Positions 24,515-36,385 of a stretch of DNA of 64,000 nt are shown in pieces. Each line of letters opens with the position of its first letter. Within the stretch, counting starts at the first letter, position 1. Under the pieces are notes generated by a model. That model saw nothing but the letters and a program-made list of their open reading frames with translations, did no database searches and was not told the origin of the DNA. The stretch comes from Sphingomonas_L flavalba_A (GTDB lineage: Bacteria > Pseudomonadota > Alphaproteobacteria > Sphingomonadales > Sphingomonadaceae), in NCBI RefSeq assembly GCF_047553045.1, contig NZ_CP180208.1, positions 3,152,394 to 3,216,393 of the forward strand, read 5' to 3'. The position numbers and the translations under genes are program-made.

Positions 24515-25630
24515 GTGTCCGACGATAACCGCTTCGGCCTTGCCCGCCATGTCCGGCTGCCCGGTCCGCTAGCCCTTGACGGCGGCGCCAGCCTTGCCGC
24601 CATCGATGTCGGCTACGAAACCTACGGCACGCTGAATGCCGATCGGTCCAACGCGATCCTCATCTGCCACGCGCTGACCGGCGACCAGCACGCCGCGTCG
24701 AATCACCCGCGCACCGGCAAGCCCGGCTGGTGGCAGCGGATGATCGGCCCCGGCAAGCCGGTCGACCCGGCCCGCCACTGCGTGATCTGCATCAACGTTC
24801 TCGGCAGCTGCATGGGGTCGACCGGCCCGGCGTCGGTCGATCCAGATACCGGCTCAGCCTATGCGATGCGTTTCCCGGTCATCACGATCCGCGACATGGT
24901 GCGGGCGCAGGCGCTGTTGCTCGACCATCTCGGCATCCCCCGGCTGCGCGCGGTGATCGGCGGGTCGATGGGCGGAATGCAGGCGCTCAGCTGGGCGGCG
25001 ACCTTTCCGGAACGGGTGCAGGCGGCGGTGGTGATCGCGTCGACTGCGCGCCATTCGGCCCAGAACATCGCCTTCCACGAAGTCGGGCGGCAGGCGGTGA
25101 TGGCCGATCCGCGCTGGGCGGGCGGCGACTATTACGACGGCGACGCGCCAACCGCCGGCCTCGCCGTCGCGCGGATGGCGGCGCACATCACCTATCTGTC
25201 CGAAGCAGGGCTAACCCACAAATTCGGCCGCCGACTGCAGGCGCGCGAAGCAAAAAGCTTCGGCTTCGACGCCGATTTCCAGGTGGAAAGCTATCTGCGC
25301 CATCAGGGTATCACCTTCGTCGACCGCTTCGACGCCAATTCCTATCTCTATATCACCCGGGCGATGGACTATTTCGATCTGGCCGAGGAACATGGCGGCC
25401 GGCTGGCCGATGCGTTCCGCCGCACCGCCACCCGCTTCTGTCTGGTCAGCTTCGACACCGACTGGCTTTACCCGACGCGCGAATCGCGGGCGATCGTCCA
25501 GGCGCTGAATGCCGCTGGCGCGCCGGTCAGCTTCGTCGAGCTCTCGTCGCCGTTCGGCCATGACAGCTTTCTGCTCGACGCGCCGGAGATGAACCGGGTT
25601 GTCGACGGTTTCCTGCGGGCGGGCGAATAA
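24515..25630 (+). CDS. metX: Homoserine O-acetyltransferase
   Basis: The 371-residue alpha/beta hydrolase-fold enzyme carries VIGGSMGGMQALSWA with nucleophile Ser151, plus the expected DTDWLYP aspartate and the GHDSFLLD histidine near the C-terminus. It acylates homoserine at the first committed step of methionine synthesis. GTP-independent members use acetyl-CoA or succinyl-CoA, and the donor is not decided by inspection. The GTG start and lack of a leader are discussed with the promoter. metW follows with a TAATG overlap, the standard metXW pair of alphaproteobacteria. Confidence 0.95.
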   Translation: MSDDNRFGLARHVRLPGPLALDGGASLAAIDVGYETYGTLNADRSNAILICHALTGDQHAASNHPRTGKPGWWQRMIGPGKPVDPARHCVICINVLGSCMGSTGPASVDPDTGSAYAMRFPVITIRDMVRAQALLLDHLGIPRLRAVIGGSMGGMQALSWAATFPERVQAAVVIASTARHSAQNIAFHEVGRQAVMADPRWAGGDYYDGDAPTAGLAVARMAAHITYLSEAGLTHKFGRRLQAREAKSFGFDADFQVESYLRHQGITFVDRFDANSYLYITRAMDYFDLAEEHGGRLADAFRRTATRFCLVSFDTDWLYPTRESRAIVQALNAAGAPVSFVELSSPFGHDSFLLDAPEMNRVVDGFLRAGE

Positions 25631-26298
25631 TGGGAGAAGGACGGCATCCGTGGAAGGAACCGGGCCTCGGCGCGCTGCGGCCGGACCTTGCGATCATCGC
25701 CGCCCATGTCGTGCCGGGCGCGCGGGTGCTGGACGTCGGCTGCGGCGACGGCGCGCTGATGGCGGCGCTTCGCGACACCCGCCAGGTCGACGCGCGCGGA
25801 CTGGAACTTGATGCGACGGACGTCGCGGCGGCAGTGGCGCGCGGCCTGTCGGTGATCCAGGGCGACGCCGACGTCGATCTCGCCGGCTATCCGGACAACA
25901 GCTTCGACTATGCGATCCTCAGCCAGACGCTGCAGACCACCCAACGGCCGGACCGGGTACTCGACGAACTGCTGCGCATCGGGCAGCGGGCCTTCGTCTC
26001 CTTTCCCAATTTCGCCCACTGGCGGGTCCGGCTGTCGCTGCTCTGGGGCGGGCGGATGCCGGTGACCCGGCTGCTGCCGATGGCGTGGTACGAAACGCCC
26101 AACATCCACCATGTCACCGTCGACGATTTCCGCGCCTATGTTGCCGAACGCGGGTTGAGCGTCGAAGGGGCGTGGTTCCTGAGCCGGGGCCGCCCGACCA
26201 GTGCCGCCGCCGCCAATTTCCGCGCGGAACACGCGGTGTTCCTGCTCCGCCGTGCCGCCACGCCGCCAATTCCGTCTTCCGGCGACACAGCGGCTTGA
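25630..26298 (+). CDS. metW: Methionine biosynthesis protein MetW
   Basis: The 222-residue SAM-methyltransferase-fold protein has VLDVGCGDGALM, LDATDVAAAVARGLSVIQGDAD, YAILSQTLQTTQRPDRVLDE and FPNFAHWRVRLSLLWGGRMPVT, which together are diagnostic for MetW. MetW works with MetX in homoserine acylation and is required for methionine synthesis in many proteobacteria, although its own reaction is unclear. It is translationally coupled to metX. The C-terminal 25 residues are variable and alanine-rich. Confidence 0.95.
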   Translation: MGEGRHPWKEPGLGALRPDLAIIAAHVVPGARVLDVGCGDGALMAALRDTRQVDARGLELDATDVAAAVARGLSVIQGDADVDLAGYPDNSFDYAILSQTLQTTQRPDRVLDELLRIGQRAFVSFPNFAHWRVRLSLLWGGRMPVTRLLPMAWYETPNIHHVTVDDFRAYVAERGLSVEGAWFLSRGRPTSAAAANFRAEHAVFLLRRAATPPIPSSGDTAA

Positions 26299-26353
26299 AG
26301 GGCCGCGGCCAAGGCGCTAGCCACGTCCTCTTTCCCGCAAAGGAGCACGAAGC

Positions 26354-26884
26354 GTGGCTGGCAGCGTCAACAAGGTCATACTGGTCGGCAATCTCGGCGC
26401 CGACCCCGATGCGCGTTCGCTCAACAATGGCGGGGAAGTGGTCAACCTGTCCGTCGCGACGAGCGAGCGCTGGAACGATCGCGACGGCCAGCGCCAGGAA
26501 CGCACCGAATGGCACCGGGTGGTGATCTTCAACGAAAATCTCGGCAAGGTCGCCAAGCAGTATCTGCGCAAGGGCTCGTCGGTCTATCTCGAAGGCCAGC
26601 TCCAGACCCGCAAGTGGCAGGATAACGAGGGCAAGGACCGCTACTCGACGGAAATCGTCCTGCAGCGTTTCCGCGGCGAACTGGTCCTGCTCGGCGGGCG
26701 CGAAGGTGGCGGCGGCAGTGGCGGCGGCGACAGCTGGGGCGATAGCGGGCGTGGCGGCGGCGGCTTTTCCGGCGGCCAGTCCTCCTCCGGCGGCTACGGC
26801 CAGCGCGCACCGCGCGACTCTGGCCCGGCGGGGCGCGGCCCGTCCAGCTTCGACAGCGATCTCGACGACGACGTGCCGTTCTGA
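26354..26884 (+). CDS. ssb: Single-stranded DNA-binding protein
   Basis: The 176-residue protein starts at GTG 26354 after an AAAGGAG site. It has the SSB OB-fold opening (AGSVNKVILVGNLGADPDAR) and aromatic DNA contacts (ERWNDRDGQ, TEWHRVVIF). A glycine/serine-rich linker of about 55 residues follows, then the acidic tip DLDDDVPF that recruits partner proteins. It coats single-stranded DNA during replication and repair. Confidence 0.97.
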   Translation: MAGSVNKVILVGNLGADPDARSLNNGGEVVNLSVATSERWNDRDGQRQERTEWHRVVIFNENLGKVAKQYLRKGSSVYLEGQLQTRKWQDNEGKDRYSTEIVLQRFRGELVLLGGREGGGGSGGGDSWGDSGRGGGGFSGGQSSSGGYGQRAPRDSGPAGRGPSSFDSDLDDDVPF

Positions 26885-27036
26885 TCGGCGCGGGAAACAA
26901 CGGACCGGGATCGTTACTTATCCGTCCCAAGCTGGGACAGTCCCGATTCCGGTCAGTGTTAACGTTGTTTTAACCTCCCCAACCCCAGCGGTTGTGCATA
27001 AGACGCAGGCTCTGTTTTTCAGGGAGTTTGCTCAAC

Positions 27037-27750
27037 ATGCGGAAACTGATGATCGCGACGGCCCTGCTGGCCGCCACTGCCCTTGCCGGCACCGCCAACG
27101 CTTCGGTGAACATCACCAGTGTTTCCGGCAACCCCGGCTACCTGACCGGCAACCTCAGCTACACGCCCGGTTCGATCGCGCTGAACGGTCTCAGCATCGG
27201 CCGCTTCGAGATGAACGGCGTCACCGTTCCCGGCGGCGATCCGGTTTCGTACCTGACCTACTGCATCGACATCTTCAACACGGTCCATCCGGGCCTATTC
27301 GAGATTCAGCCGCTGACCACGCTGGTCACCGATTCGCTGCGCCAGCAGCAGCTGCTCGCGCTCATCTCCAACACCGATCCGCTACTCAGCTCGGCGCTGC
27401 CGCTGGCGGAACGGCAGAAGATTTCGGCCGCGACCCAGCTCGCGGTCTGGGAAATCGCGTTCGAAGGCTCGGGCAGCTACTCGCTGTCGGGTGGCCAGCT
27501 GAAGGTCACCGGCGGCACCAGCGCGGCGGCGCGCACCCTTGCCGACGAATATCTGGGCAAGATCGTCAACAACGAATGGACCCCGGTCGCCGGCCAGCAG
27601 CTCGAACTGCTCTACAGCAAGACCAACCAGAGCCAGGTCTTCCTGTCGGCGGCGGTGCCGGAACCGGCGACCTGGGCGATGCTGATCGCCGGCTTCGGCC
27701 TGGTTGGCGCCGCGACCCGCCGTCGGCGGACCACCGTTTCCTACGCCTGA
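27037..27750 (+). CDS. PEP-CTERM sorting-domain protein
   Basis: The 237-residue protein has a signal peptide (MRKLMIATALLAATALAGTANA). Its mature region is about 185 residues, rich in Thr, Gly and Leu and of unknown fold. It ends with VPEPATWAMLIAGFGLVGAATRRRR, the PEP-CTERM signal recognised by an exosortase, in its sphingomonad form. The protein should be exported, processed and displayed or secreted with surface polysaccharide. A Cys at TYCIDIFNT is the only one. Start ATG 27037 has AGGGAG upstream. No exosortase gene is in the window. Confidence 0.9.
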   Translation: MRKLMIATALLAATALAGTANASVNITSVSGNPGYLTGNLSYTPGSIALNGLSIGRFEMNGVTVPGGDPVSYLTYCIDIFNTVHPGLFEIQPLTTLVTDSLRQQQLLALISNTDPLLSSALPLAERQKISAATQLAVWEIAFEGSGSYSLSGGQLKVTGGTSAAARTLADEYLGKIVNNEWTPVAGQQLELLYSKTNQSQVFLSAAVPEPATWAMLIAGFGLVGAATRRRRTTVSYA

Positions 27751-27776
27751 TTCGGCCAGGAATTCCGGTTCGAAGA

Positions 27777-27806
27777 GGGGCCGGCCATAATGGCCGGCCC
27801 CTTTTT
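27777..27806 (+). terminator. Rho-independent terminator after the PEP-CTERM gene
   Basis: The arms GGGGCCGGCCA (27777-27787) and TGGCCGGCCCC (27791-27801) form an 11-bp stem with a three-base loop. TTTTT follows directly. It isolates the PEP-CTERM gene from the ATP synthase operon downstream. Confidence 0.9.
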
Positions 27807-27981
27807 CGTGTCCCCGCATAATGGTGTCTTCGACCCGCGCGCTGGGCGCTTGCCGCGCCATGCCCGGCCCGGCTTGCATCCCCCCGCCGTGGATGCTAGC
27901 AGCCCGCCAACCCATGGCGGGGCGCATTTTGTCGCCCCTTTTTGATATGGGCAAACATCCTTCGGGAAGGGCACAAGGCGC

Positions 27982-28536
27982 GTGGAGAATTCCGGCGGCA
28001 TTCAGGCTAGCCTAGCGGGGCGTTACGCAACGGCGCTGTTCGATCTGGCGCGTGAGGAAAAGGCCCTCGACGCGGTGGAGAAGAGCCTCGCGACGCTGAG
28101 TGCCGCTGTCGCCGAAGTCGGGGACTTGCGCCGGCTGGTCACCAGCCCGGTCCTGTCCCGCGCCGAAACCGGCGCCGGTATCGCGGCTGCGGCCAAGGCG
28201 TTGAAGACCGATCCGCTGACCACCCGGTTCGTTGGCGTCCTCGCCGCGAATCGGCGCCTCGATCAGCTCGGCGTCGTCGCCACGCTGTTCCACACTCTCG
28301 CCGCCAACCAGCGCGGCGAGACGACGGCGGCGGTCACCTCCGCCCATCCGCTTACCGCCGACCAGGTCAAGGCGCTCAAGGCGCAGCTGAAGACCCGCCT
28401 TGGTCGCGACGTCACCCTCGACCTGTCGGTAGACCCCGCCATCCTCGGCGGCCTCGTCGTTCGAATCGGTTCGCAGATGATCGATTCGTCGATCCGCACC
28501 CGTCTGAACTCCCTCGCGCACGCAATGAAAGGCTGA
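27982..28536 (+). CDS. atpH: ATP synthase F1 subunit delta
   Basis: The 184-residue protein starts at GTG 27982 (MENSGGIQASLAGRYATALFDLA) and ends with LGGLVVRIGSQMIDSSIRTRLNSLAHAMKG, both hallmarks of subunit delta (OSCP). It connects the F1 head to the peripheral stalk. It is the first gene of atpHAGDC. The F0 genes are elsewhere, as usual in alphaproteobacteria. A leading stretch of about 175 bp after the terminator must hold the operon promoter; I could not assign boxes. Confidence 0.96.
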   Translation: MENSGGIQASLAGRYATALFDLAREEKALDAVEKSLATLSAAVAEVGDLRRLVTSPVLSRAETGAGIAAAAKALKTDPLTTRFVGVLAANRRLDQLGVVATLFHTLAANQRGETTAAVTSAHPLTADQVKALKAQLKTRLGRDVTLDLSVDPAILGGLVVRIGSQMIDSSIRTRLNSLAHAMKG

Positions 28537-28566
28537 CGGCGTCAACGCCGTTGGGAAAGGCTGAAC

Positions 28567-30096
<1,530 letters not shown>

Positions 30097-30110
30097 GGGA
30101 CCCCCGGCGA

Positions 30111-30986
30111 ATGGCCAGCCTCAAGGAACTCAAGCTTCGGATCGCCTCGGTCAAATCGACCCAGAAGATCACCAAGGCGAAGCAGATGGTCGCAGCGGCT
30201 AAGCTGCGTAAGGCGCAGGCCGCCGCAGAGGCCGCGCGCCCCTATGCCCAGCGCCTGGAAGGCGTGGTCGCCAGTCTGGCGACATCGGTCGGCAAAAGCG
30301 ACAGCGCACCGCGCCTGCTCGCCGGCACCGGCCGGGACGACACGCATCTGCTGGTCGTCGCCAACGGCGACAAGGGCCTGTCCGGCGCGTTCAACGCCAA
30401 TATCGTCAAGGCGGCCATCGCCCGCGCGCGCGAACTGACCGCCCAGGGCAAGGCGGTGCAGTTCTACCTCGTCGGCCGCAAGGGCCGCGCGGTGATCAAC
30501 CGCACCTTCCCCGGCAAGATCGTCGGCCAGTTCGACACCAGCGCTGTCCGCCAGCCCGGCTTCACCGAGGCGCGGGCGATCGCGCAGGACGTGTCCGACC
30601 GGTTCTTCGCCGGCGAATTCGACGTCGCGCACCTGTTCTTCTCGACCTTCCGCTCCGCGCTCGCCCAGGTCCCGACCGAACAGCAGATCATCCCGGCGGC
30701 AATCCCGGCCGATGCGCCGGCCGCCTCCGGCGCGGCGGTGGAATATGAGCCGGACGAGGAGTCGATCCTCGCCGACCTGTTGCCGCGCAACATCGCGATT
30801 CAGATCTTCAAGGCGCTGCTGGAAAACCAGGCCAGCGAACAGGGTGCCTCGATGACCGCGATGGACAATGCGACACGCAACGCCGGCGATCTGATCAATC
30901 GTCTGACCATCGAATACAACCGCAGCCGCCAGGCGGCGATCACCACCGAACTCGTCGAGATCATATCGGGCGCTGAAGCGCTCTAA
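30111..30986 (+). CDS. atpG: ATP synthase F1 subunit gamma
   Basis: The 291-residue rotor subunit begins ASLKELKLRIASVKSTQKIT and ends LTIEYNRSRQAAITTELVEIISGAEAL. These are the N- and C-terminal coiled-coil helices of the central shaft. It lies 14 bp after atpA. Nothing unusual is seen apart from an Ala/Pro-rich insertion near 205 (AAIPADAPAASGAAVEYEPD), which falls in a variable surface region. Confidence 0.97.
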   Translation: MASLKELKLRIASVKSTQKITKAKQMVAAAKLRKAQAAAEAARPYAQRLEGVVASLATSVGKSDSAPRLLAGTGRDDTHLLVVANGDKGLSGAFNANIVKAAIARARELTAQGKAVQFYLVGRKGRAVINRTFPGKIVGQFDTSAVRQPGFTEARAIAQDVSDRFFAGEFDVAHLFFSTFRSALAQVPTEQQIIPAAIPADAPAASGAAVEYEPDEESILADLLPRNIAIQIFKALLENQASEQGASMTAMDNATRNAGDLINRLTIEYNRSRQAAITTELVEIISGAEAL

Positions 30987-31010
30987 GGACACGAAGGCAA
31001 GGAAAGCAGC

Positions 31011-32549
<1,539 letters not shown>

Positions 32550-32558
32550 GGAACCATC

Positions 32559-32819
32559 ATGGCCCTGCACTTCGAACTCGTGACCCCGGAAAGGCTGGTC
32601 CTGTCGCAGGACGTCTACATGGTCACCGTGCCCGGCACCGAAGGCGACTTCGGTGTGCTGCAGGGCCATGCGCCCTTCATGTCGACGATCCGCGACGGCG
32701 CGCTCCACGTCTATGACAGCAACGGCGCCGCCCCGCGTGAGATCCACGTCGTCGGCGGCTTCGCGGAAGTCGGCGAGAACGGCCTGACCGTCCTCGCCGA
32801 ACGCGTCATCGAGGACTGA
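32559..32819 (+). CDS. atpC: ATP synthase F1 subunit epsilon, short form
   Basis: The 86-residue protein has the N-terminal beta-sandwich of subunit epsilon (LHFELVTPERLVLSQDVYMVTVPGTEGDFGVLQGHAPF). It stops at VLAERVIED, so the C-terminal two-helix domain present in the roughly 135-residue E. coli protein is missing. That domain inhibits ATP hydrolysis, so inhibition here must use another factor. The stop is clean, with no frameshift, and the gene directly follows atpD. Short epsilons are, to my knowledge, usual in sphingomonads. Confidence 0.95.
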   Translation: MALHFELVTPERLVLSQDVYMVTVPGTEGDFGVLQGHAPFMSTIRDGALHVYDSNGAAPREIHVVGGFAEVGENGLTVLAERVIED

Positions 32820-33206
32820 TCCCGCATATGGCGGGCGAAAGCCGCTTTCCTCCGCCACCAGGACGTTCCGATCGCTCGACCCGCACCGGGCTCTCCTCTC
32901 GCACCTTGGCGGCCGACTGGCAGCTCTTGGCCTGCGTCTGGAGGTGACGGCGGCCGCGTTCTCAATCACATTTCTGGCGCCAGCGCCGGTATCGTTGGCG
33001 CGTACCAGCGCATAGCTATCGTGAAGAGAAGACGACTGCCTTGAAACATGGCCGAGGGAAGCCGCTTGGCTGTCACGGGCCGTGAAGATCCGAAATGCGC
33101 CCTGCTTCAGTCCGCTCGCCGATAGCGCGACCTGTCCGGCTGAATTTCTGACCGAAATTGGGCCGATTGCCGAATGTCGGCTCGTCAGGCCCTATGATGA
33201 ACAGCC
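32820..33206. other. Gene-poor junction between atpC and the sulfatase island
   Basis: The 387 bp hold no convincing reading frame. A weak hairpin CCCGC-ATATG-GCGGG lies at 32821-32835 after atpC, without a T-run. From about 32960 the composition drifts toward lower GC, anticipating the sulfatase gene. The sequence looks like decayed coding DNA or the edge of an acquired segment. Confidence 0.4.
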
Positions 33207-34730
33207 TCAGCCAGCGATCCAGTTATAATGACGATAGCGCCCCCTATCCTCTGACACGACAGGGCGTTCACCCCTGAGAAGGCGTTCGAAATTATCGGTT
33301 TGCGGATCGCCGGTTTCCTGCATGTGACGGCGTAGCAGCGCCTGCATCCTCTCTGTCCGCTCACGATATGCAGGTTGATGGATAAGATTGACCCGCTGAC
33401 CCGGGTCCGCCGTAAGATCATATAAAGCCAGAGGAATGCCCATCGTGCATTGCCTTACACGATCAGCGATCGCCGGGTCCGAAACGGCCGCATTCACCAA
33501 TGCGGGATACGTCAGCCCTTTATGATAGTCGACGTCACCCATTTCTCGCTCTCCATTCGCCCAAGGGGCAAAAATGAGAACAAATCGGTCATCATGAATC
33601 GCGCGTGCCGGCCGCGCACGCCCATCATAGAGGTGGTCCATATACGTGAAGTTGTAGTCGCGAACTTTGTCGGCAGCGCCTTCAATCACTGGCAGCCATG
33701 AGCGGCCATCGACTTCAAAATCCTGCGGCACACCGAGAATATCGAGAATTGTCGGGAGAACGTCGATATTGGAGGCTTGGAAACTGAATGTTCCAGGTTC
33801 TTTCATGCCTGGCCAGCTGATCAATGCCGGGGTCCGCGTTCCGTAGTCATGGCAGGTCCCCTTGGCAAAGGGGAGCGGCATACCATGATCTGACAAGAAC
33901 AGAATAAGAGTGTCCCCATCGGCTCCGCTTTCCTTCAGCGCCGACAGGATATTGCCGATCGCCATATCAGCGCGAAAAGAGCTTCTGTAATATTGAAGAA
34001 GCTCCTCTCGGATATCCGGCAAATCCTCCAGGTGGGGCGGAATCACCACGTCATCCGGCCCGAAATCGCGGGTAATGCGATAAGGGCCCTGCTGCTGGCT
34101 ATCCTGCGGTTCGGCCTCTGACGAGCCGTAGAATGGGCGATGCGGGTCAGTAATATTGCAGTTGATGAAGAACGGCTTGTTCTCATCCTTCGCCTTACCG
34201 ATCGCATCGCGGACATGCTCCGCGATCAGGACGGGATTCCGGTCGTCCCATGTGAGAAAATTGCCATTGCTCCCGCCCCGCATAAAGTCCCAGGGGAATG
34301 CGGTGGGCGGCTGCATATGCTGCAACTTATGGATGCCGGCCGTAAAATAGCCATTGCCCTTTAGGGCCGTCGTCAACGTATTGATTTGCCCATCCACAGG
34401 GACAAAACCGATTCCGCCGCTTCTGTGAGGGATCATTCCGGTCATCATGGCCTGTCGCGAAGGCTGACAGATCGGCGAAGCCGCCCGATTATTGACGATC
34501 CGGTGTGAAGCTGAAGCCAGACGATCAAGATTGGGGGTGATGCCCGCTTTGTGCCCCATGAAGCCCATCAATGACCAGTCGAGATCATCGGTCGTAATGA
34601 ACAGCACATTCAACGGCCGCCGCTTGTCCGTAGGACGCGTAGTCCGCGTGCCGCTGGCAGGGCGTTCACTTGCAATCGCGCTCGATGACGAGACCACGAG
34701 TGACCCAATCAGGAAGTCTCGCCTATCCAT
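33207..34730 (-). CDS. Tat-exported type I sulfatase
   Basis: The 507-residue protein starts with a twin-arginine signal (MDRRDFLIGSLVVSSSSAIA), then the sulfatase fold. NVLFITTDDLDW supplies metal-binding aspartates. PICQPSRQAMMTG contains Cys88 in the CxPSR motif that is converted to formylglycine. FLSDHGMP gives the late Asp-His ligands. It hydrolyses a sulfate ester in the periplasm; the substrate is unknown. The likely activating enzyme is encoded immediately upstream on the same strand. Base composition is clearly less GC-rich than the ATP synthase genes beside it, suggesting transfer. The ribosome site is AGGCAGGA. Confidence 0.9.
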   Translation of the reverse strand: MDRRDFLIGSLVVSSSSAIASERPASGTRTTRPTDKRRPLNVLFITTDDLDWSLMGFMGHKAGITPNLDRLASASHRIVNNRAASPICQPSRQAMMTGMIPHRSGGIGFVPVDGQINTLTTALKGNGYFTAGIHKLQHMQPPTAFPWDFMRGGSNGNFLTWDDRNPVLIAEHVRDAIGKAKDENKPFFINCNITDPHRPFYGSSEAEPQDSQQQGPYRITRDFGPDDVVIPPHLEDLPDIREELLQYYRSSFRADMAIGNILSALKESGADGDTLILFLSDHGMPLPFAKGTCHDYGTRTPALISWPGMKEPGTFSFQASNIDVLPTILDILGVPQDFEVDGRSWLPVIEGAADKVRDYNFTYMDHLYDGRARPARAIHDDRFVLIFAPWANGEREMGDVDYHKGLTYPALVNAAVSDPAIADRVRQCTMGIPLALYDLTADPGQRVNLIHQPAYRERTERMQALLRRHMQETGDPQTDNFERLLRGERPVVSEDRGRYRHYNWIAG

Positions 34731-34847
34731 AATCCTGCCTCTTCCGGCCAGTGTTATATTGCTACGTTTCTAGCCATCAATGACGCCGCACCTCTTGCTC
34801 CTGAGCGCACATTATTTTGCAGAAACGGCTTGATCGGGGGCGCTTCC

Positions 34848-35762
34848 CTATTCCCGAAGGACACAACGAAATCCGGTATGGGATGTTGACGTGTCCACGG
34901 GTTGCGGCCAGCGCGCGGCCGGTCGATAGCGTTGACAGTAATCGGGCGAGCACAGATGCGATCCGCCTTTCAGCACCCGCCGGGAAATCGTTGGTGATGG
35001 GCCAGACCCAGCATGCGCCTCGGCTTCGTCCAATGCGTCGCAGCACCCTGAAACAGCGGAAGCTTCGACGAACAGATCGGCCGTCCACTCCCAGACATTG
35101 CCGATCATATCGAAAAGGCCAAATCCGTTCGCCGGATAAGCACCTACAGGCGAGGTGCGCTCGAAGCCTGGAGGCGCAAGATTGCGATGGGGAAATGTGC
35201 CGCACCAGATGTTCGCCATCGGTCGTCCCTGCGGTTCAAGCGTATTGCCCCAAGCATAGGGAACTAAGTCGTCTCGTCCCCCACGCGCCGCATATTCCCA
35301 CTCAGCTTCGGTCGGCAGGGCCTTGCCCGCCCAGCGCGCATAGGCCCCGGCGTCCTCGGCAACAACGTGAACGACGGGATGATCGCCCAATCCAGCGAGG
35401 CCGCTCCCCGATCCGATCGGCTCACGCCAATTGGCACCAAAGACATATCGCCACCACTGGGGATTATCCGACATATCCAGCGCCGAAGAAACAGAGTCGG
35501 AGGGCATGAACACAAAAGAGCCGGGCTGCAAAAGTTCAGGCGGAGCCCCCGGATAATCGTTCGGATCAGGCTGCCTTTCGGCAAAGGTCTTATAGCCGGT
35601 TTCCTGGACAAACCGGCTGAACGCATCGTTCGTCACGGGATATACATCGATCCAGAAACCGGACACCTCCGCGCGCCGTAGTGGTCGTTCCTCCGGATAG
35701 AAATCGTCCGATCCCATCCAGAATGGACCACCTGGCACCCACTCCATATCGGGTTTCGTCAT
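34848..35762 (-). CDS. Formylglycine-generating enzyme (sulfatase maturase)
   Basis: The 304-residue protein from ATG 35762 is an FGE-sulfatase domain protein: MEWVPGGPFWMGSDDFYPEERP at the start, LPTEAEWEYAARGG in the middle, FGLFDMIGNVWEWTAD, and GGSHLCSPDYCQRYRPAAR near the end. Cys271 and Cys276 correspond to the active-site copper-binding pair. FGE oxidises the CxPSR cysteine of sulfatases. It sits 117 bp upstream of such a sulfatase, so the two form a functional pair. It has no signal peptide, fitting cytoplasmic action before Tat export of the folded sulfatase. Confidence 0.9.
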   Translation of the reverse strand: MTKPDMEWVPGGPFWMGSDDFYPEERPLRRAEVSGFWIDVYPVTNDAFSRFVQETGYKTFAERQPDPNDYPGAPPELLQPGSFVFMPSDSVSSALDMSDNPQWWRYVFGANWREPIGSGSGLAGLGDHPVVHVVAEDAGAYARWAGKALPTEAEWEYAARGGRDDLVPYAWGNTLEPQGRPMANIWCGTFPHRNLAPPGFERTSPVGAYPANGFGLFDMIGNVWEWTADLFVEASAVSGCCDALDEAEAHAGSGPSPTISRRVLKGGSHLCSPDYCQRYRPAARWPQPVDTSTSHTGFRCVLRE

Positions 35763-35990
35763 TGCCTCTCCCAAACACCTCGACGCGCCCGGCGCATGCC
35801 GCCCAAGCGCCGAATGCCCAAAATTTATCCCAGCAGACACCGCCGTGGAATAGGCAATGGCAGCCGCTCTTCATGTCTCCAGGCAAGCCGCCGTTTGTGC
35901 TGCTTAGCCCGCCTAACGGTGCCGCTTCCCGCCACCCGTCGTCCTTTCAGACCGCCCCCCCGCCCCCGAACGGATGCCCACCGTGCTAAG
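35763..35990. other. Intergenic DNA upstream of the maturase gene
   Basis: These 228 bases between the maturase start and the IS fragment probably contain the promoter of the maturase-sulfatase pair. I see no clear promoter boxes and no credible gene. Confidence 0.3.
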
Positions 35991-36385
35991 CCGTGCTGAC
36001 AAAGGGTGTCAGCTATATTCGGGCGGCGGCGAGGTTGAGGAAGCTCTCGAAGGACAGGATGGATTTGTCGTAGCGTGTGGCGTTGCGGCGCTGTTGTTTG
36101 AGCTTGCCGAACATGCGCTCAATGCGGTTGCGGCGGCGATAGCGGCGTTTGTCGTATTTGATGGGCTCGTTACGGGATTTCGAGCCTGGGATGCAGGGTT
36201 TGATGCCCTTGTCCTCCAGGGCATCCCTGAACCAGTCGGCATCTTAGCCACGGTCGGCGAGCAGTCATTGCGCCTTGGGCAGTTCGTCGAGAAGGGCCGC
36301 TGCGCCAATATAATCGCTGATCTGACCGGCGGTCATGAAGAAGCTCAAAGGGCGACCGTTCGCATCAGTAACGGCCTCGATCCTG
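35991..36385 (-). pseudogene. Truncated IS5-family transposase fragment
   Basis: On the minus strand the translation reads EAVTDANGRPLSFFMTAGQ, then a stop in LPKAQ-stop-LLADRG, another stop (TAA for the expected Tyr) before DADWFRDALEDKG, then NRIERMFGKLKQQRRNATRYDK and SFESFLNLAAARI-stop. The end at 35991 keeps the terminal CCGTGCTGACAAAGGG. The other end is lost at about 36385. The last 130 bases are nearly identical to the insertion sequence at 4267-5106, while the more internal part is a different subtype. It is a dead remnant at the edge of the sulfatase island. Confidence 0.85.
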
